A stretch of 12,175 nucleotides of DNA, from assembly GCA_919902965.1 (NCBI GenBank), contig CAKKSJ010000371.1:1-12175 (forward strand). The letters run 5' to 3'. The notes under the pieces were generated by a model. The model had not been told where the DNA came from and made no database searches. It was given only the letters and a program-made list of their open reading frames with translations. The stretch comes from Burkholderiales bacterium. GTDB taxonomy: Bacteria > Pseudomonadota > Gammaproteobacteria > Burkholderiales > SG8-39. The translations under genes were made by a program, and so were the position numbers. Shown piece after piece: positions 1 through 5,619 of the stretch. The stretch's first letter is position 1. Each line of letters opens with the position of its first letter.

Positions 1-389
1 ACCGCGAGAAAATCGAAGTCAAGCGCTGGGAAGCGCTGGCCGACGGCGTGCTCGATGCCGCGGTCGCGGTGGTGCTGGAGCGCCGCCGTCCGGCGAAACA
101 GAAAAGCGAGGCGACGATCAAGCGCCAGATGGACAAGATCGAACGCGGCCTGGCGGTGATGGCGCGGGATCTGGGCGAAAAGCCCTGGTGCACCGGCAAT
201 GCGTTTACCCTGGCCGACATCGCCTGCGGCGTCGCCCTGGGCTATCTCGACTTCCGCCACGGATCCCACGAATGGCGCGTGCTCCACGCGAACCTTGCAA
301 AACTTGCAGCAAAACTGGCCGAGCGCGCGTCCTTCGCCGATACCGTGCCGCGCGAAACGCCGGCCCCGGCAGCGCGCAAGAAGCATTGA
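1..389 (+). CDS. yibF: Glutathione S-transferase, YibF-like (C-terminal part, 5' end outside window)
   Basis: The reading frame is already open at base 3 and stops at TGA 387-389, so only about 128 C-terminal residues are visible. They form the all-helical C-terminal GST domain. The opening run (REKIEVKRWEALADGVLDA) parallels RVRKIEALADGIMDA of E. coli YibF, from memory of that family. The later part (FTLADIACGVALGYLDFR) is the conserved GST core helix with the N-capping motif, here T-LADI. The thioredoxin-like glutathione-binding domain, about 75 residues in YibF, lies upstream of the window. Such cytosolic proteins bind glutathione, and their physiological substrates are mostly unknown. The Lys/Arg-rich tail with PAP repeats is probably disordered. 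The gene converges on mnmA with a gap of about 49 bases. The family call is secure; the exact subfamily is less so. Confidence 0.85.
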   Translation, partial: REKIEVKRWEALADGVLDAAVAVVLERRRPAKQKSEATIKRQMDKIERGLAVMARDLGEKPWCTGNAFTLADIACGVALGYLDFRHGSHEWRVLHANLAKLAAKLAERASFADTVPRETPAPAARKKH

Positions 390-392
390 CTC

Positions 393-421
393 GGGCCGGC
401 CGCAGCCGCTTGCGCCGGTCC
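393..421. terminator. Possible hairpin between convergent GST and mnmA genes
   Basis: GGGCCGGC (393-400) can pair with GCCGGTCC (414-421) through an 8-bp stem with one G-U pair and a 13-base loop. It sits just after the GST stop and just beyond the mnmA stop. There is no U-run on either side, so it is not a classical intrinsic terminator. It could serve as a bidirectional 3' end, or be a chance product of the high GC content. Confidence 0.25.
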
Positions 422-438
422 GGCGTGCCCGCGGCGCG

Positions 439-1569
439 CTACTGAATCACCCCGCCGCCCAGGCAGACTTCGCCCTGATACAGCACCGCCGATTGTCCCG
501 GCGTGACCGCCCACTGCGGCTGCGCAAAAGCGAGTTCAAGCAGATCTTCTTCGACGCGCTCGATGCGGCAGGGCGCGTCGGCCTGCCGATAGCGTGTCTT
601 CGCCGCACAGGCCAGCGCCGCATCCGGCGCGCTGCCGCCGACCCAGGACAGGCCCCTGGCGCGCAAGCTGCGCTTCAGCAATAACGGGTGCTCGTGGCCG
701 GACACCACGACGAGTTCGTTCTTCTCCATGTCCTTGCCTGCGACATACCAGGCCGCACCTTCGCTGCCGCCACCCTTCACGCCGCCTATGCCTATGCCCT
801 TCCTCTGCCCGATGGTATAGAACGCGAGGCCGACATGCTCGCCGATCACCCGGCCTTCGGGTGTGCGTATCGGTCCGGGCGTGCGCGGCAAATAGCGGTT
901 GAGGAATTCGCGGAACGGCCGCTCGCCGATGAAGCAGATGCCGGTCGAGTCCTTCTTGGCGTGCACCGGCAGCCCCGCCTCTTTGGCGATCCTGCGCACC
1001 TCGGTTTTCCTGAGCTGCGCCAGGGGAAATACCGCGCACGCCAGCTGCGCCTGGCTCAGGCGGTGCAGGAAATAGCTTTGATCCTTGCTTTTGTCGGCGG
1101 CCTTGAGCAGTTCGAAACGCCGCGACCGCCCCGCCTCTGACACCTCGCGCACCCCACCAACGCTGGCGTCCACGCAACGCACGCCAGCGTAATGGCCGGT
1201 GGCGATGCGCGCGCCGCCGAGCGCGATGGCGTGATCGAGAAACGCCCTGAACTTGATTTCGGCGTTGCACAGCACATCCGGATTGGGTGTGCGTCCGGAC
1301 CGGTACTCGGCGAGAAAGGCGCTGAACACGCGCTCCTTGTATTCGGCGGCGAAATTGACCGCCTCCAGCTCGATGCCGATGACATCGGCAACTGCTGCGC
1401 AGTCGATCAGGTCCTGGCGTGTGGAGCAATACGCGTCGTCATCGTCGTCCTCCCAGTTCTTCATGAACAGGCCGACGACCTCGTGGCCTGCGCGCTTCAA
1501 CAGCAACGCCGCCACCGCTGTGTCCTCGCCGCCGGACATGCCGACGATGATTTTTTCATTATTGGACAT
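439..1569 (-). CDS. mnmA: tRNA-uridine 2-sulfurtransferase MnmA
   Basis: MnmA activates U34 of tRNA-Lys/Glu/Gln with ATP and inserts sulfur to make the 2-thiouridine of mnm5s2U. The 376-residue length is normal, and alignment by eye with E. coli MnmA is collinear: LFMKNWE (34-40), NPDVLCN with catalytic Cys101, ATGHY (123-127), KDQSYFL (162-168), STGICFIGER with catalytic Cys212, and a C-terminal TPGQSAV/GEVCLGGG barrel. The ATG at 1569 is chosen because conserved sequence begins five residues later; the frame stays open upstream to 2016, but that part is the shadow of the neighbouring gene. The start overlaps the upstream exported-protein gene by 11 bp and has only a weak Shine-Dalgarno, suggesting coupled translation. 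Odd point: the PP-loop reads SGGEDTAV (12-19), where the family has SGGVDSSV. Both catalytic cysteines are kept. Confidence 0.96.
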   Translation of the reverse strand: MSNNEKIIVGMSGGEDTAVAALLLKRAGHEVVGLFMKNWEDDDDDAYCSTRQDLIDCAAVADVIGIELEAVNFAAEYKERVFSAFLAEYRSGRTPNPDVLCNAEIKFRAFLDHAIALGGARIATGHYAGVRCVDASVGGVREVSEAGRSRRFELLKAADKSKDQSYFLHRLSQAQLACAVFPLAQLRKTEVRRIAKEAGLPVHAKKDSTGICFIGERPFREFLNRYLPRTPGPIRTPEGRVIGEHVGLAFYTIGQRKGIGIGGVKGGGSEGAAWYVAGKDMEKNELVVVSGHEHPLLLKRSLRARGLSWVGGSAPDAALACAAKTRYRQADAPCRIERVEEDLLELAFAQPQWAVTPGQSAVLYQGEVCLGGGVIQ

Positions 1570-2122
1570 TGGGAGTGTCGCCTGCAAGCCAGTCCTCGAC
1601 CGGCAGCACCAGCGCCGGCCGGCCGCTGTCGAAAAACCAGCTGTCGACGCTATAGCCCTTCTGCGTTTCGCGCTCGCGGATGCGCGCCGCCCAGTGCTCG
1701 GCGAAGGCAAAACGGCTGCGCATGAGCGGCTCCAACAGCTCGTGGAATCTGAGCCAGCCGCGCGCCTGCAGCAGCCGGAGAAAGGCGCTGGTATTGGTCG
1801 AATGGTCGATGCAGTCCATTTTTCCGTTGTCCCCGCCGTCGGCATAATTGCCGCCCTTGTCGCGCCATACCGGCGTCTGTTCGCCCGCAATCGCGTACAT
1901 GCGGCCGATGATCGCTGAAATCGCCTCGCGTTCGGCCGCGGCGTCGGCGCTTGCAGCGAGTTGCTGTTGCAGCGGCGCGAGTTGCTGCTCGCTGAAGTCC
2001 ACAGGCGCCCTGGCATAACAGCCGTAGTTGTAGCAGATCGTAAGCTCTTCGGCCTGCGCGCTCAATCCGGGCAGGGCGAGCGCGCCCAGCAGCGCCAATG
2101 CGCGCACAGCAAAATTAGCCAT
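1559..2122 (-). CDS. Exported protein of unknown function, possible transglutaminase-like Cys/His/Asp fold
   Basis: I do not recognise this 187-residue protein by name. Residues 1-24 form a Sec signal peptide: a short N-terminus, the hydrophobic stretch VRALALLGALALPGL, then a likely cut after AQA. The mature start has two cysteines (CYNYGC, Cys30 and Cys35) that could form a disulfide. A helical Gln/Ala-rich region follows (43-80). The most conserved-looking part is GGDNGKMDCIDHSTNT (96-111), which places Cys104 at the start of a helix. His143 follows in AEHWAARI and Asp160 in YSVDSWFFDSG. The order Cys, then His-x-x-x-x-hydrophobic, then V-D-x-W resembles the triad layout of transglutaminase-like cysteine enzymes; this is inference only. 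The ATG overlaps the stop of the upstream Nudix gene within ATGGCTAA, and the 3' end overlaps mnmA by 11 bp. It likely acts in the periplasm. Confidence 0.85.
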   Translation of the reverse strand: MANFAVRALALLGALALPGLSAQAEELTICYNYGCYARAPVDFSEQQLAPLQQQLAASADAAAEREAISAIIGRMYAIAGEQTPVWRDKGGNYADGGDNGKMDCIDHSTNTSAFLRLLQARGWLRFHELLEPLMRSRFAFAEHWAARIRERETQKGYSVDSWFFDSGRPALVLPVEDWLAGDTPNVQ

Positions 2123-2573
2123 GCTCGATCAGCGCGTCCAGCGGATAGCGCCTGCCGGCAAGATAGTCCTCGACACAGCGCAAGACCAGCGGGCTGCGAT
2201 GGCGCGCGCGCGAGGCGCGGATCTCCCCGGCGCTCATCCATAGCGCGCGCACTATGCCTTTATCCAGCCCGCGGCCGGACTCATGCTCGCCCAAGTCGCC
2301 GCAAAAAGCGAAACGCACATAGGTCACGCCCGCTCCGCCCGCAGACGCCGGCTTGGTCCAGCGGTATATGCCTAGCAGTTCGCGCGGCCGGAAATGCCAG
2401 GCCGACTCCTCCATCACTTCGCGCGCGCAAGCCTCGACCAGGGATTCATTCAGCTCCAGGTGCCCGGCCGGCTGGTTGAACAGCACCTGCCCGTCGTCTT
2501 CCTCCTCCACCAGGAGAAATTGCCCGCCACGTTCGATCACCGCGGCCACGGTGACGCTGGGTCGCGGATCCAC
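2115..2573 (-). CDS. nudJ: Nudix hydrolase, NudJ-like (phosphatase for HMP-PP / nucleoside pyrophosphates)
   Basis: This 152-residue cytosolic Nudix hydrolase hydrolyses a phosphoanhydride using Mg2+ held by the Nudix helix. The Nudix box spans residues 37-59: G37, E43, then REVMEE (51-56) with the metal-binding glutamates. The flanks VTVAAVIE, FLLVEE, NQPAGHLE and the tail RSPLV...YLAGRRYPLD match E. coli NudJ closely, from memory. In E. coli nudJ also lies next to mnmA, which supports the assignment; here one gene is inserted between them. E. coli NudJ acts on thiamine-precursor pyrophosphates and nucleoside di/triphosphates; the substrate here is not proven. The start is GTG, two bases after the aminotransferase stop (TGA-GC-GTG), with no clear Shine-Dalgarno, so re-initiation is likely. 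Odd point: the Nudix-box glycine after EEx is Ala58 (EESAW). Confidence 0.9.
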   Translation of the reverse strand: MDPRPSVTVAAVIERGGQFLLVEEEDDGQVLFNQPAGHLELNESLVEACAREVMEESAWHFRPRELLGIYRWTKPASAGGAGVTYVRFAFCGDLGEHESGRGLDKGIVRALWMSAGEIRASRARHRSPLVLRCVEDYLAGRRYPLDALIEHG

Positions 2574-2575
2574 GC

Positions 2576-3778
2576 TCAGCGGCCGTTGCTGCGGATGAAC
2601 TCGGCCATGCGCGCGACGCCTTCTTCGATGGCCTGATTGGATGCCGCGTAGGAAAAGCGGATGTGCTGACCTTCGCCGGGCACGCGCGCACCGAAGTGGA
2701 TGTCGGCCAGCACCGCCACCCCGGCTTCATTCAACAGGCGTTTGCGCAGCTCTTCCGAGTCTTTCGCGCCTATCCTGCGGCAGGCTTCCGTGACATTGGG
2801 CCAGGCATAAAACGCGCCGCCGGGCAGCTTGCAGCTCACACCCGGCACCCGGTTCAGCAGGCCGACGATCAAATCGCGCCGCGCGAGGAAACTCGCGCGC
2901 ATATTGCGCGGCTCTTCCTGCGGGCCGTCCAGCGCCTCGACCGCCGCCCACTGGCTGATGTGCGAGGCGCAGGAGTCGGTGTTGGTCACCCAGCGCACGA
3001 ACTGCGGCGCGAGGATCGGATTCGAAGCGAAACCGATGCGCCAGCCCGTCATGGCCCAGGTTTTGGACGCACCGTCGGAAATGATGGTGCGCTCGTACAA
3101 GTCAGGCAGCGACGCAATCGAGGTGAATTCACCTTCGTACAACAGGCGCGAATAGATTTCGTCGGCGAAAATCCAGATGTCGGGATGCCGGCGCAGCACG
3201 CTGGCAATGTCCGCCAGATGTTTCGGCCCCAGAATGCCGCCGGTGGGATTATGCGGCGAGTTCAGAATCAACAGCCTGGTCTTCGGCGTGATTTTCGCCT
3301 CGAGCTCGGCCGGGTCGAAAGCGAAATCGCGCGCTTCGCGCAAGTACAGCGGCACCGGCACCGCGCCGCAGGCAAGAATCTGCGATTCGTATATCGGAAA
3401 GCCCGGGTTCGGGTAAATCACCTCGTCACCCACGCCGTAGTCGGTGGTACTGAGGATGGTGTAGGCGATGAAGGGTTTCGCGCCCGCACCGATCACCACA
3501 TGCTCCGGATCGATAGCCAGGCCGCGCAGTCGCCCCATGTCGGCGGCCGCTGCCGTGCGCAATTCCGCTATGCCGGCCGAAGGCGTGTAACCGTGCCGGC
3601 CTTCGCGGATCGCCCTGATCGCGGCGTCCTGGATGTTGGCCGGCGTATGGAAGTCCGGCTGACCGATGCAGAAGGAAATGATGTTCTTGCCCTGGCGCAG
3701 GAGCTCGTTGACTTCGGCGAGAACCACGAAAGCATTCTCGGTGCCGAGCTCGGCGCTGCGGCGGCTTATTGCTGGCAT
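2576..3778 (-). CDS. Class I/II PLP-dependent aminotransferase (aspartate aminotransferase superfamily)
   Basis: This cytosolic fold-type I aminotransferase of 400 residues has normal length. Visible PLP-site features are the phosphate/ring-binding segment GAGAKPFIAYT (97-107), PNPGFPIYE (123-131), SPHNPTGG with Asn177, ADEIYS with Asp206 and Tyr209, SDGASKTWAMTGWRIGF with Schiff-base Lys239 and Arg247, and the substrate-carboxylate Arg374 in HIRFSYA. It resembles subgroup-I aspartate/prephenate-type enzymes, but the amino donor cannot be fixed from sequence. Start choice: an in-frame TTG lies five codons upstream (3793), but the ATG at 3778 is preceded by GAAAGA at suitable distance while the TTG has nothing. 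It is probably the first gene of the aminotransferase-nudJ-exported protein-mnmA transcript, and its promoter region is shared with divergent corA. Confidence 0.92.
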   Translation of the reverse strand: MPAISRRSAELGTENAFVVLAEVNELLRQGKNIISFCIGQPDFHTPANIQDAAIRAIREGRHGYTPSAGIAELRTAAAADMGRLRGLAIDPEHVVIGAGAKPFIAYTILSTTDYGVGDEVIYPNPGFPIYESQILACGAVPVPLYLREARDFAFDPAELEAKITPKTRLLILNSPHNPTGGILGPKHLADIASVLRRHPDIWIFADEIYSRLLYEGEFTSIASLPDLYERTIISDGASKTWAMTGWRIGFASNPILAPQFVRWVTNTDSCASHISQWAAVEALDGPQEEPRNMRASFLARRDLIVGLLNRVPGVSCKLPGGAFYAWPNVTEACRRIGAKDSEELRKRLLNEAGVAVLADIHFGARVPGEGQHIRFSYAASNQAIEEGVARMAEFIRSNGR

Positions 3779-3810
3779 GTTCGCGTCTTTCAAGGAACCA
3801 CGGAACGGCG

Positions 3811-3816
3811 ATTTTA
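3811..3816 (-). promoter_or_regulatory. Candidate -10 element for the aminotransferase-nudJ-mnmA operon
   Basis: On the minus strand TAAAAT matches TATAAT in five of six positions. An upstream TGC may act as an extended -10 for the overlapping reading GATAAA. No convincing -35 is seen. It would give a leader of about 30 bases to the ATG at 3778. Pattern match only. Confidence 0.3.
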
Positions 3817-3848
3817 TCGCATGTGGCGCACTCGCCGTCCCCTGCTGC

Positions 3849-3854
3849 TATCAT
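3849..3854 (+). promoter_or_regulatory. Candidate -10 element for corA
   Basis: TATCAT matches the sigma70 -10 consensus in five of six positions and would start transcription about 18 bases before the corA ATG. No clear -35 was found at 16-18 bp. It lies back-to-back with the candidate minus-strand promoter in the roughly 100-bp divergent gap. Confidence 0.3.
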
Positions 3855-3878
3855 TTGTGCAAACAAGCGGAGACATCC

Positions 3879-4844
3879 ATGCTGGTCAGCTGCGTCGCCT
3901 ATGAAGACGGCAAGAAACTCGGTGACATCGAAAAAAAGGACATCAGCGACTATTTGCGCCGCCCCGGGTGCCTGCTCTGGGTCGCACTGTTCGAGCCCGA
4001 ACCGGACGAGCTGTCCGAGATGCAGCACGAGTTCAACCTGCACGCGCTCGCCGTCGAGGATGCGCACCACGGCCACCAGCGCCCCAAGATCGAGGAATAC
4101 GGCGACTCGCTGTTCGTGGTGCTGCATACGGTAGAAGCCGAGGACGACGAGATTGTCATTGGCGAGGTAAACGTCTTTGTCGGCCCGAACTACGTGCTTT
4201 CGGTGCGCAGCCGCACCAGGCACGGATTCGCTACGGTGCGCGCCCGCTGCGAGCGCGAGCCCCACCTGCTGCGCCAGGGCTCGGGCTTCGTCTTCTACGC
4301 ACTGATGGATTCGGTCGTCGACCGCTACTTTCCGGTGCTCGACGCGGTCGAGGACGAATTGGAGGCGGTGGAAGACCGGATTTTCTCCGGCAAGTCGACA
4401 CGCTCCAACATCGAGTCGCTGTACGCGTTGAAGCAGAAGCTGATGACGCTCAAGCACGCGGCCGGGCCGCTGCTGGACGCGGCCGGCAAGCTGCACGGCG
4501 GCAGGGTGCCGCAGGTCTGCGCCGGCACGCAGGACTACTTTCGCGACGTATCCGACCATCTGGTGCGCATCAACCAGTCAATCGACAGCCTGCGCGACAT
4601 GGTGACCACCGCGATCTCGGTCAACCTGTCGCTGATCACGCTGCAGGAAAACGAGACCACCCGGCGGATCGCGGCCTATGCCGCGCTGGTGGCGGTCCCG
4701 ACCATGATCGCCGGCGTCTACGGAATGAACTTCAAGAACATGCCGGAGCTATCCTGGTCCTATGGCTACCCGCTCGCCCTTTCCGTCATGGCCGTCCTGG
4801 ACATCGTGCTTTTCCACCGCCTGCGCAAAGCCGGCTGGCTCTAG
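3879..4844 (+). CDS. corA: CorA family magnesium/divalent cation transporter
   Basis: CorA is a homopentameric inner-membrane Mg2+ (also Co2+/Ni2+) channel. The 321 residues show the standard layout: an N-terminal cytosolic alpha/beta domain (about 1-130, with HALAVEDAHHGHQRPKIEEY at 55-74), a long charged stalk helix (about 140-260), then TM1 (about 263-282) ending in the diagnostic YGMNF motif (281-285), a short periplasmic loop NMPELSW, and TM2 (about 296-313) followed by the basic tail RLRKAGWL. The ATG at 3879 follows GCGGAGA with about five bases of spacing; the frame is open further upstream, but that part lies inside the divergent promoter gap and the aminotransferase gene. The gene is monocistronic as far as can be seen. 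Confidence 0.96.
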   Translation: MLVSCVAYEDGKKLGDIEKKDISDYLRRPGCLLWVALFEPEPDELSEMQHEFNLHALAVEDAHHGHQRPKIEEYGDSLFVVLHTVEAEDDEIVIGEVNVFVGPNYVLSVRSRTRHGFATVRARCEREPHLLRQGSGFVFYALMDSVVDRYFPVLDAVEDELEAVEDRIFSGKSTRSNIESLYALKQKLMTLKHAAGPLLDAAGKLHGGRVPQVCAGTQDYFRDVSDHLVRINQSIDSLRDMVTTAISVNLSLITLQENETTRRIAAYAALVAVPTMIAGVYGMNFKNMPELSWSYGYPLALSVMAVLDIVLFHRLRKAGWL

Positions 4845-4885
4845 GTCATGCATTTGGATGAGCTTGCGCCGGCTCACCGTGGCTA

Positions 4886-4916
4886 AATATCATTGCATTA
4901 ACCAGGAATATCATTG
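4886..4916 (+). repeat. Two 10-bp direct repeats at 21-bp spacing (candidate operator)
   Basis: AATATCATTG occurs exactly at 4886-4895 and again at 4907-4916. The start-to-start distance is 21 bp, two turns of B-DNA, so both copies face the same side. The first covers the candidate -35 and the second ends where the -10 begins. Nothing else in this region has this arrangement. It could bind the winged-helix protein encoded 55 bp downstream; that link is inference. Confidence 0.55.
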
Positions 4917-4922
4917 TATAAT
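4893..4922 (+). promoter_or_regulatory. Strong sigma70-type promoter for the winged-helix gene
   Basis: TTGCAT (4893-4898) and a perfect TATAAT (4917-4922) are separated by 18 bp in an AT-rich island that contrasts with the GC-rich surroundings. A second TATAAT lies at 4943-4948 without a usable -35. Transcription from about 4929 would give a leader of roughly 40 bases before the GTG/ATG start. Two direct repeats overlap the promoter and suggest repression or autoregulation. Confidence 0.65.
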
Positions 4923-4971
4923 AGAATTGTAGGGTTAATAAATATAATATTTTCAGCATCTTAGAGATTGC

Positions 4972-5619
4972 GTGAAAATGAGCCGGTCAAACAAATTCGA
5001 TTATCAGATGGCCCTGGAAAACAGCTTGATCGCCCATCCTGAAGGGCTTTCGCTGGACGAGTTGGTGGCGCACACGGGGCTCAAGGTAGACCGGTCTACC
5101 CTGTTCCGCCATATGAGCCAACTGATTGAACAAGGGCGTGTAGAACGCGTCGGCAAAGCGCGCGCATCGCGCTATCGGTCGCTGAATCCTGCGCAGGCAG
5201 TTCCGGATCCGCACCCGCCCGGCACCCAGCACCCCGCGATTGCGCGAGCACCCGAGTCCGCCGAACGCCGCCGGCCGGAGGTGGTGCCAGCGCAGCCCTT
5301 GCCCCGAACTGGCAGCCTCGAGCCGACACCTGTTTCAAGTCCGACGACTGAGCCTATCGGAAATTATGACGCCGTCGTGAAAAAAGCCGTGCGCACGATC
5401 GTGCGCGAATGGAAGCGCTGCAATCGCGTAAACCTGCAAATCTATCTTTCACTCCTGGTAAAGCCCGATGTCCTGGATGAACTTGCCGAAGTAGTGGAAA
5501 AGGAACTGGCTGGTTTGCGTGAAGACGATCTGGACAGATTCGGGCTCACTCCCATGGAATATAGCCGCTTCATTCCATCCGAACCCGCGCGGCGGCCAGA
5601 GACTAGACAGCCGCGCTAG
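4972..5619 (+). CDS. Winged-helix DNA-binding protein with Pro-rich linker and unknown C-terminal domain
   Basis: I do not recognise this 215-residue protein as a named family. Residues about 10-72 read as a winged helix-turn-helix: a first helix (YQMALENSLIAHPEG), an HTH (LSLDELVAHTGL then RSTLFRHMSQLIEQG) and a wing (VERVGKARASRYRSL). Residues about 73-130 are a Pro/Ala/Arg/Glu-rich, probably disordered linker. Residues about 131-200 are charged and helical (AVVKKAVRTIVREWKRC, VLDELAEVVEKELAGL) and may mediate dimerisation or partner binding. GTG at 4972 follows AGAGA; ATG two codons later (4978) is an alternative. A good promoter overlapped by phased direct repeats lies upstream, consistent with autoregulation. 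The gene ends tail-to-tail with the M20 hydrolase on a shared CTAG. No partner gene such as a toxin, kinase or nuclease is adjacent, so a local regulator role is the simplest guess. Confidence 0.8.
   Translation: MKMSRSNKFDYQMALENSLIAHPEGLSLDELVAHTGLKVDRSTLFRHMSQLIEQGRVERVGKARASRYRSLNPAQAVPDPHPPGTQHPAIARAPESAERRRPEVVPAQPLPRTGSLEPTPVSSPTTEPIGNYDAVVKKAVRTIVREWKRCNRVNLQIYLSLLVKPDVLDELAEVVEKELAGLREDDLDRFGLTPMEYSRFIPSEPARRPETRQPR
5085..5100. repeat. Perfect 16-bp palindrome inside the winged-helix gene
   Basis: GGTAGACCGGTCTACC equals its own reverse complement. It encodes the KVDRST segment just ahead of the putative recognition helix. It could be an internal operator or just a coding coincidence. 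Confidence 0.6.

Noticed and set aside
1570..2016. N-terminal extension of MnmA by about 149 residues
   Set aside because: MnmA homology begins at the ATG at 1569. The extension overlaps the exported-protein gene and reads as Ser/Arg-rich shadow sequence.
3426..4559. Minus-strand open frame of 377 codons across corA
   Set aside because: It is the antisense shadow of corA and crosses into the aminotransferase in the wrong frame; it has no recognisable domain.
4829..4874. AGCCGGC/GCCGGCT inverted pair after corA as a terminator
   Set aside because: The loop is over 30 bases, the left arm lies inside the coding region, and no U-run follows, so it is not a convincing terminator.
4845..4971. AT-rich island as an insertion scar or attachment site
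   Set aside because: No tRNA, terminal inverted repeats, target duplication or integrase is visible. A promoter with operator repeats explains the composition better.
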